A stretch of DNA of 64,000 nucleotides from Pseudomonas serbica. GTDB taxonomy: Bacteria; Pseudomonadota; Gammaproteobacteria; Pseudomonadales; Pseudomonadaceae. Location of the stretch: the NCBI RefSeq assembly GCF_028823535.1, contig NZ_JAQIYM010000013.1, positions 166,602 to 230,601 of the forward strand, written 5' to 3'. The notes below the pieces were generated by a model. That model was given only the letters and a program-made list of their open reading frames with translations, made no database searches and was not told the DNA's origin. Shown here one piece after another: positions 1 to 8,715 of this stretch. How positions within the stretch are numbered: the first letter of the stretch is position 1; each line of letters starts with the position of its first letter. The position numbers were made by a program, and so were the translations under genes.

Positions 1-983
1 CAGGCTACAAGCTGGATTCGAGTCCAGATCGCTCTGGTAGCGGCCTCCTCCCCAAACGAGCTTCCGGTGAGGCCGCTGACGAATACTCAAAAGCAGGTTA
101 TGGCGCAAAACTCAAGATATCCGAGACTTCGTTGCGCTACGGGATGTCATTGCCAAAGGTACCGGTGCTGCAATACAACAATAGCCGGCTGCTCCCCCAG
201 ACGTTTCAAGGTTGGCAGATTACCTCTACTGACGTCGACCGCCTTACCATAAACTTGGCCCAGTTCGATAAGACGATCACACCTGACTCAACCGATCTTC
301 AGGACATCAACCTTGCGGTAAAGGACGGACGATATCGTGCAACTGGCATCGGCGACTACTACCGATATGGCGGCGGCACATACAAGCTGACACCCGAGCT
401 GAGTGCGACGTACTTTTATGGCGAACTTGATGATGTTTACCGTCAGCAGTTCGCTGGATTGATACACAGCACGCGAATCGGAACAGGCACGTTGACTACT
501 GATCTGCGTGCTTTCGCAAGCAGTGATGTTGGCGCAGCCAAAGCCGGAGAAGTTGATAACCGTGCATACGCTGCTTCGCTGGGCTACACCTTAGGCAATG
601 GGCATAGCGTCTTAGCGGCCTATCAGGTTATGGAGGGCGCAACCGGCTTTCCTTACATCAATAACCCCTACCTACCGAACTACGTGCAATACCACGATTT
701 CGCAAGTGCAGGCGAACGTAGCTGGCAGCTTCGGTACGGGTACGACTTTGCAGCCATGGGTGTTCCTGGGCTGAACTTTTTTACCGCGTACACCCATGGA
801 GATGGATTGAAGAAAGTCGGCACTGAAAAGGAATGGGAGCGCGATGTGGATGTGAGCTATGCCTTCCAGGGAAAGCTTAAAGGCTTTTCTGTACGGTTGA
901 GAAACGCAACCTATCGTAGTGACGACGCCAGAGATATCGACGAGACACGCTTAATAGCAACTTACCTCTTCACATCGTTTTAA
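1..983 (+). CDS. OprD-family outer-membrane porin, C-terminal part (5' end outside window)
   Basis: The open frame is already running at the left edge (first whole codon at base 3), so this is the C-terminal portion, about 326 residues, of a longer protein; OprD porins are usually 420-450 residues. The residues GYKLDSSPDRSG at the left edge, the SLRYGMSLPKVPVLQYNNSRLLP stretch (split here only by reading), the run of alternating hydrophobic/polar beta strands and a C-terminal LIATYLFTSF ending in phenylalanine are typical of OprD barrels. The family takes up basic amino acids or small aromatic/carboxylic acids through the outer membrane. The substrate cannot be told from this part. No clear terminator follows; bases 984-1217 hold only short direct repeats of CCCCGTTCTCACG near 1116-1160. 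Confidence 0.9.
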   Translation, partial: GYKLDSSPDRSGSGLLPKRASGEAADEYSKAGYGAKLKISETSLRYGMSLPKVPVLQYNNSRLLPQTFQGWQITSTDVDRLTINLAQFDKTITPDSTDLQDINLAVKDGRYRATGIGDYYRYGGGTYKLTPELSATYFYGELDDVYRQQFAGLIHSTRIGTGTLTTDLRAFASSDVGAAKAGEVDNRAYAASLGYTLGNGHSVLAAYQVMEGATGFPYINNPYLPNYVQYHDFASAGERSWQLRYGYDFAAMGVPGLNFFTAYTHGDGLKKVGTEKEWERDVDVSYAFQGKLKGFSVRLRNATYRSDDARDIDETRLIATYLFTSF

Positions 984-1217
984 TAATCTGAGGTGTGGCC
1001 TCCCCACTCAGGCGAGTTACCGCTTTTGCAGACATTCCTGACTGCCGGCAATGGGTTGGATGCGCGAACAAGTGGACGGATTTATTCTATCGCCACCTTG
1101 TGGAAAATAGATCCGTCCCCGTTCTCACGGTCCCCGTTCTCACGTTCTCACGTGGTGCAATGCTCACGTCGTCAACAGTTCAGGCACCTGGTAACCGAAC
1201 AGGATCGGGCTGCCACG

Positions 1218-2057
1218 TCATTCCCTGACACCTCCATACAACCCCTCCCGCCGATCCCGATGCAAATCATTGCGTGCACTGATTCGCTTATTGCGCGCCT
1301 CACCAAGATTCAGTGCTGCCAATAAAATCTGCTCACTCCCCTGCTCCGCCGGCCCTGCCAAGGGATAACCATCCGCATCGACAATCACCGAACCCTGCAC
1401 CCAACCAACACCGCGTTCATGCCCATGCCGATCACACGCAGCAATAAACATCCGATTAACCGAAGCATTCGCCTGAACCCGCACCACTTCCGCCGGACGT
1501 TCAGTAGGTGGCCGCGGTCCATCCGGCCAATTAACCGGCGCGCAAAGCAATTCAGCACCCGCCAATGCCGGAAGTCGCACCCACTCGGGGAACTCCAGGT
1601 CGTAGCAAATCAACATCCCGATTCGTCCATGAACCGTTTCGACTACCGGTGGAGCGGCGTTACCCACACTGAAAATTTCAGACTCAGCATCCCAAAGGTG
1701 CGCTTTGCGGTACACGGCACGCAAACCCTTTGCGTCGATCATCGCCGCGCTGTTGGCCAGTTCATCACCTTCCAGCCGCTCGCAAAAACCGCCGACCACG
1801 ACCAGGTTCAGTTCACGGGCGAGCGCCGTCCATAGACGCAAGGTCGGTCCTTCGGTTGTTTCTGCCAAGGAAAAGGCTTCGTCACGGTCGTTGAACACGT
1901 AGCCGCTTTGCACCAGTTCAGGCAGCACCACGATTTGCGCTCCTTGACGCGCCGCCGAACGAATAATGCGTTCGGTGAGTGTGCGGTTGAACGCGAGGTC
2001 GCCGATTTTCGGCGCCACCTGGCAGCAAGCAACTACAGTATTTTTTGCAGTGTTCAA
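1218..2057 (-). CDS. Carbon-nitrogen hydrolase (nitrilase superfamily amidase)
   Basis: A protein of about 279 residues with the full catalytic triad of the nitrilase superfamily: Glu in VVLPELVQSGYVF, Lys in YRKAHLWDAE and Cys in GMLICYDLEFPEWVR. These enzymes cleave C-N bonds of amides, carbamoyl amines or nitriles in the cytoplasm. I place the start at a TTG that overlaps the stop codon of the upstream permease by 4 bases, preceded by GGAGGAGG at good spacing. The longer open frame reading back to 2201 would run through the permease 3' end and carries non-family sequence. The tight coupling to an NCS1 permease suggests that the permease imports the amide or ureide substrate. N-carbamoylputrescine amidase-like and omega-amidase-like activities are both possible; the substrate is unknown. 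Confidence 0.88.
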   Translation of the reverse strand: MNTAKNTVVACCQVAPKIGDLAFNRTLTERIIRSAARQGAQIVVLPELVQSGYVFNDRDEAFSLAETTEGPTLRLWTALARELNLVVVGGFCERLEGDELANSAAMIDAKGLRAVYRKAHLWDAESEIFSVGNAAPPVVETVHGRIGMLICYDLEFPEWVRLPALAGAELLCAPVNWPDGPRPPTERPAEVVRVQANASVNRMFIAACDRHGHERGVGWVQGSVIVDADGYPLAGPAEQGSEQILLAALNLGEARNKRISARNDLHRDRREGLYGGVRE

Positions 2058-3553
2058 CGCACCTCCTCCACAGTGAGTTTGGTCATGGAGATGATGTCGC
2101 CCTCGGTAATTGAATCGATGACCCGACGTTCCGCCGCGAGGTCCAGCGATCGACTGAGGATAAAGTACGTCAGGCCCGACACCATCAAGCCCACCAGCCA
2201 AGCGATGTCCACGCCTTCGAGCATGCGTGCCAGCGGGCCAACAAATACTTCTTTGTTGGCCGCGGCATCGAAGATGTAGAAGAACGGCACCATCGCGGCA
2301 AAGCCGATCAGGTACGAGACGATGCCGCGAAATTGCCAGGCGCCGTAAATGCCCTTCGGCGTGAAGAAGTGCGGGATCGCGTAGCGGCCTTTGCGCACGA
2401 AGAAGTAGTCGACCAGATTGACGGCGGTCCAGGGCACGAGGAAGTACAGGAGCAGTACGAGGAAGGTGTTCAGCAACGCGATGCCGTCGCCTTTGATCGA
2501 CAGCACGCAGGTCAGCAGCACCACGCTAATCGCAGTGATGGACAGGATCCGGGCGCGGGGTGTCGGGGTGATTTTGTTGATTGAGTCGACGCCTGTCAGC
2601 AGCGTCAACATGGCGCTGTAGGTGTTGAGCGCGATGATCGGCAGGAACCCCGCCACCGAGACGATCACCAGCACATTGCCCAACCCAGGAATCATCGAAG
2701 ACCCGACCTGGCTCAACGCCACCAGCGCGTCCACCGCTTTAAGCTGCTGCGCCAGCCACGCGCCGAGGCCGATCATCCAGCTGCCGGACAGCGAGGCTCC
2801 GATGAACACGGCAGCGATCAGTTTTGGTCTGCTGGTGTTTTTCGGCAGGTAGCGGGAGTAGTCGGAGACATAGGGCGCATAGGAAATGTTGTAGCTGGCG
2901 CCAATGGCAAACAGCGTGGCGAACGCTACCCAGTTGAAACCGAGGTCCGCCGCTGGGGTGACGCCCTCTTGGCCAGCGCCGAACATCAGGGCGATGGTGA
3001 CCAGCGCGTACAGCGGCAACGTGGCCAGCAACGCCCATTTGAAGGCTTTGTGCATCAGGTCGTGGCCGTAGATCGACAGCAATGCGCCGATCAGCACGAC
3101 CGCCACCGCGACTATGGTCGGGTCGATGCCGAACACATGTTCGAGGCCGTTCATGATCAGCGAGATGTTCACCACATTGAAGCCGACGAACACAAACATC
3201 GTCGCCATCAGGGCCAGTATCACGCCGCGATAACCGAATTGTGCACGGGACTGGATCATTTGCGGCAGGCCCATTTCCGGACCTTGCGAACCGTGGAAGG
3301 CCATGAAGATGGTGCCGAACATGATGCCCAGTGCGCCGGCCAACATAGTCCACAGCGCCGACAGGCCGAGGCTTGGGCCGACGAAACCGATCGAGATGGT
3401 GAAGAAGTGGAAGTTGCCCAGAAACCAGAAAGGTCCCTGGCTGCTGAGTTTGGCGTGACGTTCGTTTTCCGGAATGTAATCGATCGAGTGGCCTTCGATG
3501 GCCAACCCGCCGCTCGCTTCAAGGGCGTGCGCAGACTGTGGGGACCCTGACAT
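2054..3553 (-). CDS. NCS1-family (cytosine/purine/allantoin-type) permease
   Basis: A 499-residue, very hydrophobic inner-membrane protein with about 12 transmembrane segments. The N-terminal HAKLSSQGPFWFLGNFHFF and the following helix pair match the nucleobase:cation symporter-1 family, which imports cytosine, purines, allantoin, hydantoins or thiamine precursors with H+ or Na+. The ATG has AGGA at suitable spacing. It is the first gene of a two-gene operon with the coupled amidase downstream and is transcribed divergently from a LysR regulator, so control by that regulator is likely. Family assignment is firm; the transported compound is not determined, though an amide- or ureide-bearing heterocycle would fit the neighbour. 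Confidence 0.9.
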   Translation of the reverse strand: MSGSPQSAHALEASGGLAIEGHSIDYIPENERHAKLSSQGPFWFLGNFHFFTISIGFVGPSLGLSALWTMLAGALGIMFGTIFMAFHGSQGPEMGLPQMIQSRAQFGYRGVILALMATMFVFVGFNVVNISLIMNGLEHVFGIDPTIVAVAVVLIGALLSIYGHDLMHKAFKWALLATLPLYALVTIALMFGAGQEGVTPAADLGFNWVAFATLFAIGASYNISYAPYVSDYSRYLPKNTSRPKLIAAVFIGASLSGSWMIGLGAWLAQQLKAVDALVALSQVGSSMIPGLGNVLVIVSVAGFLPIIALNTYSAMLTLLTGVDSINKITPTPRARILSITAISVVLLTCVLSIKGDGIALLNTFLVLLLYFLVPWTAVNLVDYFFVRKGRYAIPHFFTPKGIYGAWQFRGIVSYLIGFAAMVPFFYIFDAAANKEVFVGPLARMLEGVDIAWLVGLMVSGLTYFILSRSLDLAAERRVIDSITEGDIISMTKLTVEEVR

Positions 3554-3658
3554 ATGAATGTTCCTATGCTGGCAATTGTTGTTTTTCTGGGCAATGCGCC
3601 GGTTTCATTGCAATGTAGGAGGTTGGTCTGAACGGTAAAATATCGCAGGCGCACTGTT

Positions 3659-3680
3659 TACATAGATTCGCGCCTATGTA
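3659..3680. promoter_or_regulatory. Candidate LysR operator (TACATAG-N8-CTATGTA)
   Basis: A perfect 7-bp inverted repeat with an 8-bp spacer lies about 20 bp upstream of the LysR start at 3700, in the shared region with the divergent permease operon. LysR regulators usually bind such interrupted dyads and repress themselves from sites near their own start. Binding is inferred from position and symmetry only. Confidence 0.5.
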
Positions 3681-3699
3681 GCGAAACTCGGAGGCATAC

Positions 3700-4602
3700 A
3701 TGCTGGGCACTGTATCGGAACTGGATTTGCGTCTAATCCGGGTCTTTCTGACTGTAGTTGAGGCGGGCGGTATCTCGGCCGCGCAGACAGCGCTCAATAC
3801 CACTCAACCCACCATCAGCGCGCAATTGGCGACGCTGGAAGCGCGGGTGGGATTTCGCCTGTGCGAGCGTGGGCGCGGTGGATTTTCGGTGACACCCAAG
3901 GGTGGGCAGTTTATCGACGCGGCGCGTCGGTTAGTGGCGGCGGCCGAGGGCTTTCGGGTTGAGGTTCAGCACATCAATCGCAAGGTATCGGGCAATATCA
4001 ACATCGGCTTGCTTGGTCAAATCGATCCGTCCGCCAACAAAAACATCGCCCTCGCCATTGCCCGTTTGCGATCACGACATGAGGGGTTGTACTTCCACTT
4101 CACTGAATTGTCGTCCTCCTTGCTGGAAGAGAAAATCATCAACGGCCACATCGACCTGGCCATCGGTTACTTTTGGCACCGCTTGCCCAACATCGATTAC
4201 TACCCCTTGTTCAAGGAAACCCAAATCGCCTACTGCGCCCCTGCGCACCCGCTGTTCGCCCACGTGGGTGCACTGACCCGCGATGACGTGCGCGATTACG
4301 ACTGGGTCTGGCCCAGTCATCCTTTGCCGGAAATGCCCCCACCCACCAGCATCGAACGCTTGACGGTGCTCACTGACAGCATGGACGGCGCGGCTCTGCT
4401 GATCCTGTCGGGCCAGCATGTGGGCTTTTTGCCCCAGCACTACGCGGCCAAACATGAACAACTGGGGCAATTGCATCCGCTCAATCCTGAGCTGTTGCGC
4501 TATGAAGTCGGCTTTCATGCGGCCGTTCGCCATTCGGCGCGGCAACGGGAGTTGGTGGGTGCATTCCTGGCGGAGCTGATCGAGATTTTCGCAGAAGGGT
4601 GA
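3700..4602 (+). CDS. LysR-family transcriptional regulator
   Basis: 300 residues, the usual LysR length. The N-terminal winged helix-turn-helix (about residues 8-66) includes LRLIRVFLTVVEAGGISAAQ and TTQPTISAQLATLE; residues 95-295 form the periplasmic-binding-protein-like effector domain. A GGAGG lies a few bases before the ATG. It is divergent from the NCS1 permease/amidase operon and most likely activates that operon when its substrate or a derived metabolite is present. A palindrome at 3659-3680 is the likely binding site. The effector is unknown. The 124 bases after its stop, before the next gene, show nothing I can assign. Confidence 0.9.
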   Translation: MLGTVSELDLRLIRVFLTVVEAGGISAAQTALNTTQPTISAQLATLEARVGFRLCERGRGGFSVTPKGGQFIDAARRLVAAAEGFRVEVQHINRKVSGNINIGLLGQIDPSANKNIALAIARLRSRHEGLYFHFTELSSSLLEEKIINGHIDLAIGYFWHRLPNIDYYPLFKETQIAYCAPAHPLFAHVGALTRDDVRDYDWVWPSHPLPEMPPPTSIERLTVLTDSMDGAALLILSGQHVGFLPQHYAAKHEQLGQLHPLNPELLRYEVGFHAAVRHSARQRELVGAFLAELIEIFAEG

Positions 4603-4726
4603 GTCCAGAAACAGTCCGAACGCCAGCGTCGAGATCGACATTAGTTTCAGCTGCGGATTTCACCCACAGGCCTGATATCGATCTGCTGCGTCGCTGCATC
4701 GACGCCGGCCTGGTCAAGGGCGAGGA

Positions 4727-5728
4727 TTATTCACTCACCAATTGGATTACCGTCTTGCCCTTGCCGCGGCCTTGCGCGACCTGGCGAAATGCCTCGTTGA
4801 CTTCTGACAGCTCAAAGTGCTGTTGATCCACGCGGATCGTCAGTTGACCGGCATTGGCCAACGCGGCGGCCTCGCGCAGAATAGCGCCATGGTGTTCGCG
4901 TCCTTTGCCGGTGAGCAAAGGCGCCAGGGTGAATACACCCGAGTAGGTTGCACTTTTGAACGACAACGGCGCCAGGCTGTGCTGCCCCCAACCCAGGCAG
5001 CTCAGCACGTGCCCGGTATAAGGCTTCACGGCCTTGAATGACGCATCCAGCGTGCTACCGCCTACGGTGTCGTAGACGATGTCGAAACCTTCACCAGCCG
5101 TATAGTGCTCGACATAGTCCTCTACGCTCTGCGCCTGATAGTCGATGGCCGTAGCCCCCAGCGAGCGAATGAAGTCGAGACTCGCCGCCGAACCGGTGGC
5201 GTAGACGTCGGCACCGCGAGCCTTGGCCAGTTGCACAGCCACCTGGCCGACCCCACCTGCGCCGCCATGAATCAGCACACGCTGACCGGCACGGACATTG
5301 GCACGATCTACCAAACCTTCCCATGCGGTAATGAATACCAAAGGCAATGCAGCCGCCTCACGCATGTCGAGAGTGGTCGGCTTTGCCGCGATCAGCCGGG
5401 CATCCACGGCAATGTATTCGGCCATAGTACCCTGGGCACCGCCGATCCCGCCGGGCATACCGAAGACTTCCTGGCCCAGGTTGAAACCTTCAACCGCCCC
5501 GCCCAACTCGATAACCGTGCCGGCGAGATCCAGGCCGAGCACTGCGGGTAGTGCCTGACGGGCGTGAGCCCCTGCGCCGGCGGCGATCTTGGTATCGAGA
5601 GGGTTGACCCCTGCCGCGTGAACCCTGACCAGCACCTGCCCCTTACCGGGTACAGGGCGATCGATTTGGCGGACAGCCAGAGGGGCCTGAGCGGACTCGG
5701 CGATAGCGGCAAGCATGGAGTGATTCAT
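4727..5728 (-). CDS. Zinc-independent MDR oxidoreductase (NADPH:quinone reductase-like)
   Basis: About 333 residues. The N-terminal GroES-like domain (HAAGVNPLDTKIAAG) and the Rossmann motif GGAGGVGQVAVQLAKARGA near the middle identify the medium-chain dehydrogenase/reductase superfamily, quinone oxidoreductase branch. The structural and catalytic zinc cysteines of alcohol dehydrogenases are not seen. It probably reduces quinones, enones or aldehydes with NADPH in the cytoplasm. I chose the internal ATG giving MNHSMLAAIAE because AGAGG precedes it and upstream residues do not look like the family. The divergent LysR gene at 5838 is the likely regulator, as in many stress- or xenobiotic-induced pairs. 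Confidence 0.88.
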   Translation of the reverse strand: MNHSMLAAIAESAQAPLAVRQIDRPVPGKGQVLVRVHAAGVNPLDTKIAAGAGAHARQALPAVLGLDLAGTVIELGGAVEGFNLGQEVFGMPGGIGGAQGTMAEYIAVDARLIAAKPTTLDMREAAALPLVFITAWEGLVDRANVRAGQRVLIHGGAGGVGQVAVQLAKARGADVYATGSAASLDFIRSLGATAIDYQAQSVEDYVEHYTAGEGFDIVYDTVGGSTLDASFKAVKPYTGHVLSCLGWGQHSLAPLSFKSATYSGVFTLAPLLTGKGREHHGAILREAAALANAGQLTIRVDQQHFELSEVNEAFRQVAQGRGKGKTVIQLVSE

Positions 5729-5837
5729 GATGGGCAACCTCTGATCAAGTGGACGCTTACAGATTGCCGCGCGTTCATCATTCCGATAAGAGACTAAATT
5801 GGCATATAACTTATTCCACAAAGAGGTCTAATCGCCG

Positions 5838-6719
5838 ATGGACTTGTTCGACACCATGCACATCTTTGTACGGGTCGTGGAACGCGGGTCGTTTTCTGCA
5901 GTTGCTCGCGAGCTGAACATGGGGCAGCCGGCAGTGAGCAAGCAGGTGCGCGCTCTGGAGCAGTATCTGGGCGGGCCATTGTTCGCCCGCAGCACCCGGC
6001 ACCTGGCCCTGACCGACGAAGGGCAACGCTTCTACAGCCACTGCCAGGAGATTCTCGGCCACCTCGAAACCGCCACACGCAGCTTTACCAGCGGTCAGGA
6101 GCAGATCGCCGGCCCTCTGCGAGTCGCTGCACCGGTCAGCTATGGGAGGTTGTGCATAGCACCGCTCATAGGGACTTTCCTGCAGCGCCATCCAGATGTC
6201 CGGATCGACCTGCGGCTGAGCGATCACAACGAAGATCTGCTCAAGGAAAATATCGACCTGGCCATCCGGATTGGCGCGGTGAAGAACGAGGGATTGGTGG
6301 CCGTGCCACTGGGTACCAGCGCGCGGCGGGTCTATGCCGCGCCCACCTATCTGGATCGACACGGACTGCCACGCGAGCCCAATGAGCTGACAGGCCACAA
6401 CTGCATCGGTTTCACATTGCTGGAGCATTACGACAGTTGGCATTTCACGCACATCGGGCAAGAGCTCGATGTAGCCATCAAAGGCAACGTCACCAGCAAT
6501 AGCAGCGAGGCCATCCGTGAAATGGTTCTCTGCGGCTTGGGTATTTCCCTTTCTCCAGAATGGCTGTTTGCAGCTGACGTCGAACAGGGCAGCGTTCGTA
6601 TCGTGCTCGACGATTATCAGACCACCGCACTGCCTGTCAGCGCTGTGCTCAGTCGTGAGCGACGACGTTCAGCGCGGACGATGGCATTCATCGATTTTCT
6701 CCGCGAGCGCTTATCGTAA
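5838..6719 (+). CDS. LysR-family transcriptional regulator
   Basis: 293 residues, with the winged helix-turn-helix at the N-terminus (FVRVVERGSFSAVARELN, then QPAVSKQVRALEQYL) and a LysR effector-binding domain from about residue 90. AGAGG lies upstream of the ATG. It is divergently transcribed from the MDR oxidoreductase and most likely controls it. The short N-terminus MDLFDTMHIFVRVVERGSFS and overall layout resemble the CrgA/YafC-type group, whose members often regulate an adjacent oxidoreductase. The effector is not known. Confidence 0.9.
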   Translation: MDLFDTMHIFVRVVERGSFSAVARELNMGQPAVSKQVRALEQYLGGPLFARSTRHLALTDEGQRFYSHCQEILGHLETATRSFTSGQEQIAGPLRVAAPVSYGRLCIAPLIGTFLQRHPDVRIDLRLSDHNEDLLKENIDLAIRIGAVKNEGLVAVPLGTSARRVYAAPTYLDRHGLPREPNELTGHNCIGFTLLEHYDSWHFTHIGQELDVAIKGNVTSNSSEAIREMVLCGLGISLSPEWLFAADVEQGSVRIVLDDYQTTALPVSAVLSRERRRSARTMAFIDFLRERLS

Positions 6720-6819
6720 AACCGCCTATCACCAGGCTTCTGTCGAGCGTTCGCGTTGGCTCGACTCCCCCCTTCAGACAGGCCGTTAATCGACCAGGAG
6801 TTGCCACCCAGATCGCCGC

Positions 6820-7533
6820 TCAGACTGTTTTACACGTTAACCAGGCACCCCAGAACAGGCTGCTGAAAAAACGGGTAGCGTCCCCAAAACCCGCATCATG
6901 CAAAAGCTTCTGAACAGCCGCCTCAGAATGTGGAGGGTCAGCGCCTTGAAGAATTTTCCCAAGTTTGACTTTCACTTCATCCGGGCTGGCTCCGTGCTGC
7001 CGCCAACGTTGCCCCCAGGCAGCGAGGAGTAAGGGCTGGCTGGCATAAGCATAATGATTGCCGGCGACAATCAGCGCAGCTCCCGGTTTGAGTCGAGCCC
7101 GAATGGATCGCAGAATTTCTCCCTTGGCATCATCCCCATCGAGATGATGGAGTACACCGATCAAAGTGGCTGCGTCGTAGGACTCATCGGCGGGCAAGTC
7201 TTCAACGTGCCCAAGGTGCACGTCCGTTCTTTCAAGCAGGTTGTTTACGGCTAACTGCTGTTTCGCGGTTTGCAGCATCGGCTCAGATGGATCAACGGCG
7301 GTGAAGCGCCAGCCCGGCTCAAGCCTGGCCATCGCGATGATCTCCTGCGCCGTACCGCCAGCGCCGACGACCAGTATTTTGGCCGAGCCGACATTTTCAA
7401 GGCTTGCCGCGAGCATGCACGCCACCAAATCCTGGCAGGCGTCATAACCGGCCAGTGCAATACGGCTCTGTCGTCCGTACTCATTGGCCCGAGCGCTATC
7501 AAACTTTTCAGCTGATTCAAGTGGTGATTTCAA
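6820..7533 (-). CDS. Class I SAM-dependent methyltransferase
   Basis: 237 residues. Motif I of the Rossmann-like fold is seen as ILVVGAGGTAQEIIAMA, followed by an acidic residue at the end of strand 2 (FTAVDPSEPML) and the motif DAATLIGVLHHLDG, typical of UbiE/Methyltransf_12-type enzymes. It should transfer a methyl group from S-adenosylmethionine; the acceptor is unknown. The start is a TTG preceded by GGAGAACC; an ATG slightly upstream is out of frame. It stands alone between a convergent LysR gene and a divergent outer-membrane protein, so context does not help. Confidence 0.82.
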   Translation of the reverse strand: MKSPLESAEKFDSARANEYGRQSRIALAGYDACQDLVACMLAASLENVGSAKILVVGAGGTAQEIIAMARLEPGWRFTAVDPSEPMLQTAKQQLAVNNLLERTDVHLGHVEDLPADESYDAATLIGVLHHLDGDDAKGEILRSIRARLKPGAALIVAGNHYAYASQPLLLAAWGQRWRQHGASPDEVKVKLGKILQGADPPHSEAAVQKLLHDAGFGDATRFFSSLFWGAWLTCKTV

Positions 7534-7776
7534 GGCGGTTCTCCATGTCCTTGAATTAACTTAGGTCATAAAGATCGATAATAAAAATTCATTAATTTTA
7601 TCCACTGCATTCCCACCAGGAATGTCAAAGCACCGCGGCAGGCCTTTGATCAGGTGCTGGCCTGGTCCTCAAATTGCAGGTGCGCCCACGCAATGCAAGT
7701 GGTCACTGCGTGTGCCAAACAAATGCAGATGCGCTACAACTCATAGAACGTCGGAGTCCTCACAGAAAGCGAGCGA

Positions 7777-8709
7777 ATGTGGATGAAACGCAATCTCTGC
7801 GTCGTCAGGTGTGTCCGGTTCGCATCTGCTTCGCTCGTCATGCTGGCCACCGGTGCAGTGACAGAGGATCTCGAACCCAGGTCCTACGCCAATACACCGG
7901 TCGGTATCAATTTCCTGCTCATGGGCTACAGCGATCTCCATGGCAACGTGACGGCCAATCCCTCGATCCCGCTTGAGGATGCCAAGCTCAACATCCAGAC
8001 AGTCGTGTTTGCCTACGCCAGGTCCCTGGATGTCTGGGGCCGCTCGGGAAAGTTCGATATCGTCGTGCCCGAGGCGAAATTGACCGGCTCAGCCTTGCTG
8101 GCCGGTGAACCCAGGAAACGTGATGTCACCGGGTTGATCGATCCAAGATTTCGCTTCTCGGTCAACCTGTATGGCGCCCCGGCGATGTCCCTGGCCGAGT
8201 TCCCCAGTTACCAACAGGATGTGATTATCGGCACCAGCCTGGCGATCACGGCGCCATTGGGCCAATACGACGACAGCAGGCTGATCAATCTCGGCAACAA
8301 TCGCTGGTCATTCAAGCCTGAACTCGGGGTGTCCAAGCGTGTGGGGCAAGTGACCCTGGAGTTGTCCGGTGCGGGAACCTTTTTCACCGACAATGACGAG
8401 CTGCTCGGCAACCACGTACTGTCCCAGGACCCGATTTACCAGGTACAGGGGCATCTTATCTATGCGTTTGAAAACGGGATCTGGGCTTCGCTGGATGCGA
8501 CCTGGTTCGAAGGTGGGAAAAGCGCTGTCGATGGGATCAGTAACCACGATTATCAGGAAAACTCCCGCTACGGCTGTACCCTCACGCTGCCCTTGAACCG
8601 CAACCATTCCATAAAGCTCAACGCGAGCAAGGGGGGCTATACCCGCACGGGCAGCGATTTCGATGCGGTTGGCATGGTCTGGCAGTATCGCTTCGGCGGT
8701 GGGCTTTGA
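7777..8709 (+). CDS. Outer-membrane transporter-like protein (phenol MetA-deg family)
   Basis: 310 residues. An N-terminal basic-hydrophobic segment (MKRNLCVVRCVRFASASLVML) looks like a signal peptide, followed by a beta-rich body with TPVGINFLLMGYS, SLAITAPLGQYD and a C-terminal strand GMVWQYRFGGGL. This pattern fits the family once called Putative MetA-pathway of phenol degradation, which are outer-membrane barrel proteins of uncertain role. The ATG at 7777 is followed two codons later by another (MWMKR), and either could be the start. It is convergent with the MFS transporter gene, ending 6 bases before that gene's stop. Confidence 0.75.
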   Translation: MWMKRNLCVVRCVRFASASLVMLATGAVTEDLEPRSYANTPVGINFLLMGYSDLHGNVTANPSIPLEDAKLNIQTVVFAYARSLDVWGRSGKFDIVVPEAKLTGSALLAGEPRKRDVTGLIDPRFRFSVNLYGAPAMSLAEFPSYQQDVIIGTSLAITAPLGQYDDSRLINLGNNRWSFKPELGVSKRVGQVTLELSGAGTFFTDNDELLGNHVLSQDPIYQVQGHLIYAFENGIWASLDATWFEGGKSAVDGISNHDYQENSRYGCTLTLPLNRNHSIKLNASKGGYTRTGSDFDAVGMVWQYRFGGGL

Positions 8710-8715
8710 CGCTGT

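Noticed and set aside
1116..1160. Short direct repeats of CCCCGTTCTCACG after the porin gene
   Set aside because: Only two and a half copies, without symmetry or a nearby gene start; too little to call a regulatory or mobile element.
4599..4826. 75-residue plus-strand frame after the LysR gene
   Set aside because: It contains a plausible looking segment (DLLRRCIDAGLVKGEDYSL) but overlaps the end of the MDR gene. Its ATG overlaps the LysR stop, yet there is no family match, so it may be a remnant or chance; not annotated.
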